Of a DNA stretch of 64,000 bases, positions 22,567-35,697 are shown in pieces. The DNA comes from Tethya wilhelma (Eukaryota > Porifera > Demospongiae > Tethyida > Tethyidae), in contig CAXIPT010000004.1 of NCBI GenBank assembly GCA_964030475.1, forward strand, positions 5,909,225 through 5,973,224, given 5' to 3'. The first letter of the stretch is position 1. Each line of letters begins with the position of its first letter. The notes under the pieces are model-generated. The model searched no databases and was not told the origin of the DNA. It saw only the letters and a list, made by a program, of their open reading frames with translations. Position numbers and translations under genes: made by a program.

Positions 22567-25500
22567 ACACTCACACTCACTCACACAACTTCAGGCAAAC
22601 AAGGAGCTCAAATGAGTGGAGGACAAAAACAACGTATAGCAATCGCCCGTGCTCTAATCAGAAACCCTCGCATCCTTCTCCTAGACGACGCCACGTCAGC
22701 ACTCGACTCGGACAGTGAATCTATCGTCCAGGCCGCGCTCGACCGAGCACGAGAAGGTCGTACAACAATCATAGTCTCTCATCGACTATCGACGATTCAA
22801 AGTGCCGACGTGATTGCATACATTGATCGTGGCACCATTGTGGAGCTTGGTAGCCATGATGACCTGATGAAAATGAAAGGTGCTTACTACGGTCTGGTCA
22901 CAACACAGTACGCAACGGTCGATGAAGCCAACCAGGCTACTATGAAGGAAGAGGTGGATGGTGCAAGCCGTGTTGAAGATCGAGTAGAGTCGAAAGAGAC
23001 CGTTCTGCAACCACAAAGAAAACAAAGTTCTTTGAGGAGATCTTTAAACAGGATGTCTTCTTCACTGGATGGGAAAACCAACGACGTGGAGATGTCGGAA
23101 GATGACAAGAGTGTCTCGTGGTTTCGTATTCTCTTCACAAACCGTCACAAGTGCTTCTTTGTGTTTTTTCTCGGCCTAGTCGGTGCTGCAGTCCAAGGTA
23201 TCATCTTCCCGATGTTTGCTTACTTCTTTGGTCAAGTTCTGCGAGTGTTTACGCTGCCGTTCAATCAAGTGCTTGGAGCTGTTCATGTGTGGGCTGGTAC
23301 ATTTTTGATTCTTGGATTTGGCTCTGGTCTGGCTACGTGGGCAAAGGTAAATTAAATTTTACATTTCTACAATGTACATAAAGTAAAACATGCAGATTTT
23401 TACGTAAAAAAAGGAAATGGCTATTGAGTATTTCATTACATCTTTATGTGTACATTAAGGTTTAAAAGGGTGGAGGAACTAGCAAGGGAATACATAACAT
23501 GATCTGTAGATTTGAGAGAAACAGTATAGAAATTTTTTACATGATTATGTACTATGTACAATATTATGATTTTTGGAAAACAAAGGTATTTATGTATTCT
23601 TTTATCCCACACCTGCACACTCAAATGTGTACAGAATTTCTTCCTTACCTTATTTGGAAGTGAGCTGACCTTTAACTTGAGGTCACAAGCTTTCAAGTCG
23701 ATCCTGAAGCAAGAGATTGGTTGGTTTGATAGCAAGAAGAATTCTACCGGTGCTTTGACTGCCAGACTGGCAAATGCCAACCAAGTGCAATGGGTAAGTG
23801 ATCCATAAAACTATCCAATAATGATGTGAAATTTTTGCCTGTTTCGATTTGAATTTGGTTAGATCACCATATTATGTTGCCATGCACTTGCTTGTGAAAT
23901 TTTTGGTAGTTAAATGATTGTCATATAATTATAATCCCTGTCACTCTTTCAGGCTGTTGGAGTTGAATTCGGCACACTAGTTGAGACGGCCACGAGTATC
24001 TTGGTCGCTCTCATCCTCTCCTTTGCTGTCAACTGGCTCCTCACCATCGTTGTATTGGGCTACATCCCTCTGGAGATCTTTGCCGCTCTCTTTCAGCTCC
24101 TTGTTCTCTCGTTGCACACTTCACAGTACAAGAGAGCCAATGAAGAAGGAATCAAGGTTGTACTACAATTTTTTTTTTATCAACACAAACAAAGATTCTT
24201 CCAAATGTATAGCGGGCTATAGTAACAGACTATGGGTTGATTTTTTTGTTAAATTTTTTTGTTTTTTTTTAATTTTTTTTTTGTCCTTCTGAATCAATTT
24301 TTGCATACTATACCCATATTGCAATACCCCCTGCAGCATGCAGTCTTTTTCATACTTGTGGTCTTGCTGTATATGTGTCTCCCCATATGCCGCCTGTATC
24401 ATTCAAGTTATTGCAAGTTTGTTTATTTTCCTGTAGATTGCCACTGACTCTATCAACAACCATCAAACTGTTCATGCTCTCTCTACTGAAGATAAATTCT
24501 ATCAGATGTACAAAACGACCATTCAGAAGTCTATAAGGTATATGTGACTCTCAATTATAGTGAAAAATTCTCTATAACTCAATTGAAATAAACAATTGCG
24601 TTGTTGTACTTTACTAAATTTCATCTACTTAGTCTACACCTTACAATGGTTAAATTATATGGGCAGATTGCTATAATATAGATTTGCTCTATTTAGCCAA
24701 AATTCAACTGTCCAGCTCTATATTAAATTTTGGATAATAGAGGTTGCACTGCATATATTCCATAAGCTATAGAAGTTTTTATCCTGTGATTATTACGGTG
24801 ATAACTGTAGTTTTTTTGTGTGTGACAACTATATAGATGTTTCTTTTATTATCGAAAGCCTAAAGCTGAAATTTAATTCTCTTCTGTGATTAAGACCACT
24901 TTGTCTCCTTAGAGCATATAAGAGATGGTCTTGATGCAATACAATGCTCTTCATGCAGCTTTGTCATAATCATTATTAGTAACATTGACACTGAATTATT
25001 ATTAGTTCCACAGAGAATTTATTCTCCTTGTGACTATTGACTTGTGACGCCTATAGCACTTAATAGAATTACTTTTTAGAAGCAAGTGGCCATGTAATAT
25101 ATAGCCTATAGGGTATTATCATGCACGTGCATGCGCAGCCATGTTATAGATCATATTATTACAATAATAATATTACATAAATGCCTGCTGGAGCTAGCTG
25201 TGCAGTACTACATGGCATGCATCAGTACAATAATATTATACAGATTAATCAGGCTGGGCATTGTGTACATTCCAGGATGCATGACATTGTGTTGCCATGG
25301 TATTATAATCACGGATGTTTGCAGTTCATAATTATGATCATTATAATTATTATTACGACCTTAATTTACCTGGAATATAGTGATAGCTGATCGATCCGTG
25401 ATGCACGTGTACATGTGTATGAAATTACCTGAAATACGTAAGAGCTAGCACAGTGACATGTATATACTGGTCCATGTTCCCTTTTCCTGACTATAATAAT

Positions 25501-28500
25501 TATTATATGAAAATACAAAAACTTACACATTGCTTTTGAGTTAATCATAATTATGATGGCAAAACGATTTGCTATCCAACTCATTTCACACATGCAAGCT
25601 GTTTGAAACTGTTTATTTAACTGTAAACAAAGTAGCTAAATAGTATACTATAAATATTTTGATGTGTTTTATGTAACTATTAGTAATACTATTGTATAAA
25701 GCATTTGGAATCTGCATGTTCGTATAAGTTCCTACATATCACTGCACATAGAGTTCAATAAGCCCCAATGCCACATTTTCATTATTTACTCCCTCATCGT
25801 GACACACCCTCACTTCAATGTTGTCCCTGGTTGGTTGCTGGAGCTCCTTACAAAACCATGGAGGACTGTGAAGATCACAGCACGTACTCTGATCACTACA
25901 GCCCACTCCATCCCAAAGAGGATTCTCAGGATAAAATTTTCCAAATTGAAAGTAATTTTCCGAAGCAGTCTCACAGAACCAGTCTTCTCCGATAAATGGT
26001 GGAACAATGCCAGTGTACCAAAGATAAGGCCTCGTACAAGGACACATATGACTTATATAACCTACACCATTAGCGTCTAGACCCGCAACAAATGACCAAA
26101 TATGTTTGCGAGGGGAAAATCCGTACGTAACACTCACTCCATCCATGTATGGGTCATCAAGAGTGTACCACTGTCGAACAAAGTAACGGTGAAAAGCATC
26201 AGGCGTGCCCTCTTGATAACCAACGATTCGGCCACACACACGATTGTAGGAGAAACAATTTGTACTCAAGAAAGCAGGAAGACAAGAATCTGTTTGTTGA
26301 GCACTGCGTTTGCATGCTCTTACACCATCTCTAGTGATCGGTTCCATGCCGTGAGGACAGATGGTATTAGGATCACTCATATTCAGAAATGCAATCCGAG
26401 TCCAGGCTCCATTTGAGTTACTGCAACCACATGGAATTTCTGTCATTGCACAATGTACTTTTACTATATTTCCACCATATGCCCGAATCCAGTAGTCTCC
26501 TGACGCACTTGAAGGGTTTTCAGTGGAAATCTGATCACAAGAAAGAGCTGGATTCTCTTCACATTCTCCCAAATTGCATTCTTGCAGTGAATAAAGGAGG
26601 TCTTGAATATCTTCACTGATTTTACTTCGAGTTGCATGAAAAATATCATCTCGATCTCCGTCTAGAGGACAGGTGTTTTGAAATTTTTGTTGGAGTACTA
26701 TCTTTGGTTTGTAGTACTTTGGAATGACTTCTTTGCAATTGATTACAGTCAGGATAGACAAAAATGTAATCAGTAGAGTCATCGTGTTTGTCAGCAATAG
26801 ATTTCGTGGGTTTTTTTTTCACATATAATAATAATCACTGACTATATAATTTATTTTTTGTTTTCTAGCTGTCACAAAATACATGCATGTAGCTGAGTCC
26901 AGCTAGACTTTAACTGTTTCTTGTGTAAGCGAAAGACTAGTCTTGACAGCATTATGTAACGTACTCAATATATTATAGGAGTTATGAACACTTAGACAAT
27001 AATATTAGAATATGATAATTGTCTAGTTGTCTTGCAGAGTATAGGTCCTAATCAAGCTAGGGCCCTGGGGATGATCTTGAAGCGACTAGCTGTATAGGTG
27101 TGTCAAGCCGAACTATTTAGGGAATTGTTTGACCACTCTAATGCAGTCTCAAAGCACTTACTGAATAAGTGCACATGCATGTCTTGTAATCCCCTTTATA
27201 ACTGTTCAAGGATTTTGTACACATACTAGTACACCAGCTGTAAACCTTATTTTTCATACCCAGTATTGTAGCAATCTTTCAAAAAAATGCTTACTTGATT
27301 AGCATTAATTGTTTTTGATTGCCACTAAATTGCAGCATGCAGACTTTCCAGTTTTATGCATGATACCTGTATTAAAATTTTATTTTAACTGTTTTAGTGT
27401 CCTTTAATCAGATATATAATTCTAAGCTGAAATTTAATTCTCCTCAGTCTGTGATTAGGATCACTTTGTCTCTTAGATCAATTAAAATGGTCTTGATGTG
27501 AATACCATTATAATGCTCTTGATAGTTTTGATGAAAGAGCTTTGTCATAATATATAGTGACATCAACACTGCATGAGCTAGAACTCTCTTTTTGATTGTA
27601 CCTTTGTGACGCATGTAGCACTTAATTGAATTACTCTTCGGAAGCCGAGCGGCCACATTATAGCCTGTACAGTATAATATCATGTACATGCATGCAGTCG
27701 ATCGTGCATGCACACACAGCCAGTTATAGATTATGTCACATTACATGCATAAATGAATGCCTGCGTGCAAGTGTAGTATCAGTACAGTTTAATCAGGCTG
27801 AGCATTGTGTATAAATTATATACATTCTTGGATGCATGCATGCATGCATGCATAACACTGTTGCCATGCGTGACATTATAGATGTTTGCAGGCCACGCTT
27901 TACATGGATTAAGGTGATAGCTGATGTGTGTGCATGCAAGAAATTACTTGAAATATGTTAGAGCTAGCACAATGTCATGCATATACTGGTCAATGTTCCC
28001 ATCAGTTTCCTGACTATGAAAATATAACTAGTGTTTGAAATGAGTTGGGTGACAAATATATTTTTGCCTTCATACTATTAATTCGAAAGCAATTTAATGT
28101 GTAAGTTTTTGAAACTGTTTTTTAATTGTACAAAATAGTAAACTATAAATATTTTGATTTGGTTTATGTAGCTATATATTAGAAATACTGTTGTTATAAA
28201 TCATTTGGAATCTGTCAATATAAGTTGCTATATTACTGCACATAGAGTTCAATAAGCCCTAATGCCACATTTTCATTATTTACTGCCTCATCTTGACACA
28301 CCCTTACTTCAATGTTGTCCCTGGTTGGTTGCTGGAGCTCCTTACAAAACCACGGAGGATTGTGAAGATTACAGCACGTACTCTGATCACTACAGCCCAC
28401 TCCATCCCAAAGAGGATTCTCAGGATAAAATTTTCCAATTTGATAGTGATTTTCCGAAGCGGTCTCACAGAACCAGTCTTCTTTGATAAATGGTGGAACA

Positions 28501-31500
28501 ATGCCAGTGTACCGAAGATAAGGTCTCGTACAAGGACACATGTGACTTATAGCCCAACTTTTACCATCAGCGTCTAAACCCATAATAAATGACCAAATAT
28601 GTTTGCGAGGGGAAAATCCATACGTAACACTCACTCCATCAATGTATGGATCATCAAGAGAGTATGACTGGTTATTCTTGTAGGAACGAAAAGCATCCGG
28701 CGTGCCCTCTTGATAACCAACGATTCGACCACACACACGATTGTAGGAGAAGCAATTTGTACTCAAGAAAGCAGGAAGACAAGAATCTGTTTGTTTAGCA
28801 CTGCGTTTGCATGCTCTTACACCATCTCTAATGATTGGTTCCATGCCGTGAGGACAGATAGTGTTTGGATCACTCATATTCAGAAATGCAATCTGAGTCC
28901 AAGCACCAGTTGAGTTACTGCAACCACATGGATTTTCCGTCATTGCGCAATGTACTTTTACTACATTTCCACCATATGCCCGAAGCCAGTAGTCTCCTGA
29001 CGCACTTGAAGGGTTTTCAGTGGAAATCTGATCACAAGAAAGAGCTGGATTCTCTTCACATTTTCCCAAATTGCATTCTTGCAGTGAATAAAGGAGGTCT
29101 TGAATATCTTCACTGATTTTACTTCGAGTTGCTTGAAAAATATCATCCCGATCTCCGTCCAGAGGACAGGTGTTTTGAAATTTTTGTTGGAGTACTATCG
29201 TTGGTTTGTAAGACTTTGGAATGATTTCTTTGCAATAGATTACAGTCAGGATAGACAAAAATGTAATCAGTAGAGTCATCGTGTTTGTCAGCAATAGATT
29301 TTGTGTTTGTTTTTTCCACATAATAATAATCACTGACTATATAATTTATTTTTTGTTTTCTAGCTGTCACAAAATACATGCATCTAGCTGAGTCCACCTA
29401 GACTTTAACTATTTCTATTGTTTCTTGTGTAAGCAAAAAACTAGTCTTGACAGCATTATGTAACGTACTTAGTAGTATGAAGCCTTATGACATCAAGGAA
29501 AAACTATTAATACTCAAAATCCCATACTACTTAGTGAGTAAGCGCTACTAGACCACAACATCCTGTGGTTGGAAAATAGAGCAAGGATAATGGAGCATGG
29601 CTGGGGATAATAGAGTGCACATGCATGTCTTGTAATTCCCTTTATAACTGTTCAAGGATTTTGTACACATACTAGTACACCAGCTACATGTAAACCTTAT
29701 TTGTTATACCCAGTTTTGTAGCCATCTTTCAAAAAATACTTACTTGATTAGCATTATATTGATTGCCACTAAATTGCAGCATGCAGACTTTCCAGTTTCA
29801 TGCATAATACACAAAATCATTAAAATTTAACTGTATATAATTATAAGAAATAGAACATCTATATTTACCGGATATTGTGTATTATTACACAATCAGTCTG
29901 TATGTACGAGTCCACTACGAGACTCTTGTGACTAATAAAGCTCTATGGAATTGAATGACGTAATATATATAGGTACTAGTTACTTAGACCATTATCTAAA
30001 CAATTAAGTATGTTTTTCACTGCACATAAAGTTCAATAAGCCCCAAAGCCACGTTTTCATTGTCTTTATATTCATCGTGACACACCCTCACTTCAATGTT
30101 GTCCCTGGTTGGTTGCTGGAGCTCCTTACAAAACCACGGAGGACTACGAAGGTCACAGCACGTACTCCGATCGCTACAGCCCACTCCATGCCAAAGAGGA
30201 TTCTGAGAATAAATTTCTCCATATATGAAATCTACTCTACCTGCTGTCTCACAGAACCAGTCCTCTCCAATAAATGGTGGGACAATGCCAGTGTACTGAA
30301 GATCAGACCGTGAACAAGGACAACGATAGCTACTAGCATCACTATCACCTAAAGCTGTACCAAATGACCATATATGTTTGCGAGGGGAATATCCAGACGT
30401 GACACTAACTCCATCGATATAAGGATCATCTATAGTATTGTAATGTCACTGCATGACTGATTTATATGCTGCCATTTATAGTCTCGTGCTAAATTATCAC
30501 ATGCACTCTGAGCATGTATGCATGTGCACAATTATTATTATTATAATCATAATGAGAGAATTATATACCATAGTATAGTAGACATGCAGAGTAATATATA
30601 GGTCCTAATCAAGCTAGACTATAGGGCTAGCTGGGGTGATCTTAATTGACACTATTATTGCTCAGGATAAAAGTATTGGCAACTATAATATATATATATA
30701 TATATTTAGGGAATTGCTGGTGCAGTCATGAGACTTATACAATAAGTGTATGTCTATAATTGCCTAATGTTCAAGGATTTTGTGGACAATGGTCTTAGGC
30801 AATACTGTACATATCATGCGATTCCATAGAGCTTTTTTATTAGACACAAGAGTCTCGTGCAGACTGATTGTGTAATGATAATTGTTATACAATGTCGGAT
30901 GTTCTATTTCCTGGTTAAAATTTTAATAGTTTTATGCATGAAGCTGGAAAGTCTGCATACATGTTACAATTTAACAGCAATCAAAAACAATTAACACTAA
31001 TCAAGTTGTAGTCTTTGAATGAATGCTACAAAACTGGGTATAAAAAAATAAGGTTTACAGCTGGTGTACTAGTATACATGTGTAAACAATTTAGTTTGTT
31101 TTACTGCACATAAAGTTCAATTAGCCCCAAAGCCACGTTTTCATTGTCTTTATATTCATCATGACACACCCTTACTTCAATGTTGTCCCTGGTTGGTTGC
31201 TGGAGCTCCTTACAAAACCACAGAGGACTACGATGGTCACAGCACGTACTCTGATCACTACAGCCCACTTCATCCCAAAGAGGATTCTCAGAATAAAGCT
31301 TTCCAGGAATGAAATCGCCTCTAGCTGCTATCTCACAGAACCAGTCCACTCCAATAAATGGTGGGACAATGCCAGCGTACTGAAGGTCGGACCTTGAACA
31401 AGGACAACGATAGCTACCAGCATCACTATCACCTGGAGCTGCACCAACTGACCAAATATGCTTGCGAGGGGAAAATCCGTACGTGACACCAGGCTGGTGA

Positions 31501-34500
31501 CACTCACTCCATCGACATAAGGATCATCTATATAGTGTACGACCTGTCAGCATAGTATGCATAAAAAGCATCTGGTGTGTTCTCTTGATAACCAGTGATG
31601 CGGCCACACACTCGATTGTAGGAGAGGTAGTTTGTAGCAAAGAAAGTGGAAATGCAACCAGCACAGTAAGTTGTACATTTGCATGCTCTTACACTATCTC
31701 CAGTGATCAGTTCCATGTCATGAGGACAGACGGTGTTAGGATCACTCATATTCAGAAATGCGATTCGAGTCCAGACTCCATTTGAGTTACTGCAACCACA
31801 TGGATTTTGCATTGTGCAATACACCTGCATTGTATCTCCATCATAAGTTCGAAGCCAATAGTTTCCCGTTTTGCTTGAAGGATTTTTAGTGAAAATCTGA
31901 TCACAAGAAAGAGTTGGATCTTCTTCACAGTCTCCCAAGTTGCATTCCTTCAGAGGGTAAAGGAGGCCTCAGACATCTTCACTGATTTTGTTTCGAGTTG
32001 TTTGAACAGCGTCATCACGATCTCTGTGTAGAGGACAATAAGTATTTTCTTGTGCTGGTACTACTGTTGGTTTGTACAACCTTGGAACAACTTCTCTCTC
32101 ATGATCATGGCCATCAATTACAGTCACGGCGGATGAAAATAATAGCAAAAACATCTTGGCAAAAATTGTTCTTCGTAATTTTTTATTTTTAGTTTCCATC
32201 ACAGGCATCGTGGTTGGCTTGTAACAATAGAATGATGGACCAGACTTTGGTAATGTCTACATTGTTTATGTAGATTTTATAGTACCCATTTAGCTGAGCT
32301 GACATGCCCACAGAGTATAGGGAAAATATTACTGGTTGTGTACAATTCTCCACTGTGGATTATGACCACTTTGCGCCAGCTTTTCTGATCAAAAAAAGGT
32401 GGTCTTAATTTATGCAATTACAATACTCTTGATAATTCAATGAAAGTGCTGTGTCGTATTGAGCAAATTATCTGTTTAACATCTCGTCTAGACTATAAGT
32501 ACTCCATCATGAGTGTAATAATTTAGCATGAGACTGAATGAAGCATGACTCAGTCCTTATGATGAAAGTCTATGGTAGCTTAAGGGAAGTTGCCTGATAT
32601 GTGAAATCACATTGCCCATAGCCTGATACACGAAAATATGTGAATGATGCTTGTGTGAAAAATCAGTACGCTAGCTGTAGTAGAGAAATCTTTGCTCTCT
32701 CCCTTCCTATCCAGCATGTAATATTCAGATAGAGCCTGGGAATCAACATTGGAGGCTATGTCTATGGTATTTGACTGATATTACCCATGCATGGGTTTAC
32801 TTGACAAATTTTGCTACAATTAAACTTCCTTTTTTTCCTGGTCAACACAAAGAATGCATGCTAATGTGGTGACACTACGTAAAAGTGCATGATATCAGTG
32901 TATCTGCAAATTGCGCTAAAATATTATTTGTGTACAGGTGGTGCCATTAATTATTATTATTTGGCATTGCCGTATTAAATGTTTCTCTTAAAATTTTTCT
33001 AGATATTCAGTCATTGCTGGATTCACTTACGGCATTGCCTATGGTTTCGCTCAAGCTCTCATTTTTCTCGGCTATGCAGTCACCTTCAGATTCGGTGCCT
33101 GGCAAAGTGTGCAACCCATCAATGATCAATTCTTTGCAAGATTTGAAAATATTTACACCGTCTTTATGGCTTTGATATTCGGATCTCTTGCTCTCGGTCA
33201 AGCGAATAGCTTTGCTCCGAGTTACATCAAGGCCAAGATTGCTGCTAAGAAGATATTCTCTCTTCTCGATCGCCCGTCGGAGATTGATAGCTACTCTGAT
33301 GAAGGATTAAGTAACGTATGTCTACATTCTGTGTGTGTGTGTGTGTGTGTATGTGTGTGTGTGTGTGTGACATATACATAGATACATGTACTTGCAGGGT
33401 TCTCTCTAGGATGGCTTTATCAGAATGGTGCCAGAGCAAAAAACTCTATAGCATTTTTGTGGTTTAATGCTTTTTTTGAATTAAAATCAACGACATTAAA
33501 GTAATTTTAGCATGACCACTTGACTAGAATAGTGTGGCATTGCTCTGAAAAGCTTTAAGGAGACCCCTGAATGAATGTACAGTTAGTTCATGCAGTTAGT
33601 TCGTGCTTGAATCAAGTTAATAATAGCCATGCATACTGTATAATATTGCCAGCCGGCTCCTATAACTGTATACTGTATAATAGTTTAAATCATCTACATG
33701 TTTTAGGTGGACGACTGCTCAGGGTCGGTAAAGCTCCAAGATGTGTGCTTCAGTTATCCCAATCGTCCCAGTGTCCGGGTCATGAATGGTATGACCCTGG
33801 ACGTCTCTCCGGGAAAGACAGTGGCACTTGTTGGACCAAGTGGCTATGGAAAGAGTACCGTTGTTTCACTGCTCCAGCGATTCTACGACCCTCAAAGAGG
33901 ATCTATTCAAATGGATGGTACTCAGCTAAAGGAGGTAAGATTGTAAGCTTTCTTAAATCCTTCTCTATAATAGTTGTCATTTTCTCGTGTATATAATGTT
34001 ATTTTTACGGGAGTTGCTGCAAGACCCTAGCACTGAGGCTCCTCCTTTGCAAATATTAATTCTATTTTCTTCGAAAATAAGGAAGGAGAGAGCTTGTGAA
34101 TCAGGCTAGAAATATTTGGGAAAGAGGAGCCTGGGAATGAGGCTAGTGAGAGCCCCCATCAGAATGGGCTATACAGGGGCGTAGCCAGGATTTTAGAAAA
34201 GGGGGAGCAGTAAAAATGGTGCGCGCGAAGCGCGCCGGAAATTTTGCGCGACCGGAAACCACACCCATTTAATTAGCTAATTTTAGCCCCTCCCATTTAT
34301 TAAATCGAGCAGTAGCACGCGCTCGCTAGATTGAACGCTCTCTAAAGCCTTGTAGCAGCAAAAAGAAAGCTTCTAATAGTTGTTCTGGATTGAATTCTGG
34401 CCAAAGATGACTACTTTTTACGTGTTGCTACTAAGTAAGTGCACAAAAAAATATTACAAGCTAAAAAATAGCGCATTTTATAACCTACGCGTAAATTTCG

Positions 34501-35626
34501 CGAGACAAAAAAAGGGGGTGCAAATGCACCTTTAGCACCCCCCTGGCTACGCCACTGCTATAATTGAAGTTTTTTTATTAATATTATTTTAAATGATATT
34601 AATTTTATAGCCTTTATACTAACACCATAATTATATGATGTAAGTAGTGTGTAAGCAGGATACAATTAAAGTCCATTTGCGTTCACTTTTCCGCTCCAAA
34701 TTTCTTCATAACTCAGGCTGTAATTCATGCTATTGCATTATTCTAGATACCATTCAACTGCAAATTTCATTTAGATTCTGTTAGTGCCTTTTAAAATACT
34801 CTACACCTTACCAGTCAAAAGTTACAGCCTCCTATGTGTCTGCCCCAGAGGAGGTACGACAGTCAGGTTGACTGCTGAGCTGGCACTAATCAAGCAAGCA
34901 GTAATTAGTGCACGTGCGCACATTGATTGATATGACGTCATGCCATGCAGTGGCACTGTTTTTGGAAGATACCTGCTTTATGCAGCTAGCTCAGTTCTGG
35001 AATTATTTTCTGATAGTTTTTCTTTACTATTGGGGCTACAGCGGCATCATGTAAGAACCTAGAAATGCGTATTTTATTGACATTACGTCATAATAATTAA
35101 TGATCGTTGATTAGTGCCAGCTCAGCAGTCAACCTGACTGTCGCACCTCCTCTGTGTCTGCCCCATATATAAACTATGGGACATTCCATTGACCACAGCT
35201 ACTACAAACCTGTAGTAAGTCAAACCACACTACTTCCTGGGAGAAAAAAGTGAACCCAGATGTGAATAGACTTTAGGTTAGGTTATGTGATCTTCTCTAC
35301 AAAAGTAAAATATTTAATTATCAAACAAAAGTTTTCATTGAACTTCCTCATCTACTGACAGTGTTGAGTATGGGGTTAATAGAATTACCACACATGTGTG
35401 CATGTATAATACATATTTAATGCAGTTGAATGTCCAATGGCTGAGGAACCAGATTGGTTTGGTGTCTCAAGAGCCTATTCTTTTTGATCGAAGTATCGCA
35501 GACAACATTCGCTATGGTGCCAACTTTGAAGAAGTTACTGAAGAGAGAATCATAGAGGCTGCTCAGAATGCTAACATACACAGCTTCATACAATCATTAC
35601 CACAGGTAGGTAGGTAGATAGGTAGG

Positions 35627-35697
<71 letters not shown>

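Larger units (their letters stand above)
24538..33002 (+). other. ABCB intron 15 (8.5 kb) hosting an antisense gene array
   Basis: By far the longest intron of the gene. Donor AAG|GTATAT at 24538 and acceptor TTTTTCTAG at 33002 join AG|A into an Arg codon. Inside lie four minus-strand copies of a secreted fibrinogen-like gene. Flanking non-coding DNA is duplicated with them: the segment near 24855 (AAGCTGAAATTTAATTCTC) recurs near 27424. Confidence 0.85.

Noticed and set aside
26797..29333. Upstream in-frame starts of the nested fibrinogen-like genes
   Set aside because: The extensions differ between copies, whereas MTLLITF with its signal peptide is conserved, so the downstream ATGs were chosen.
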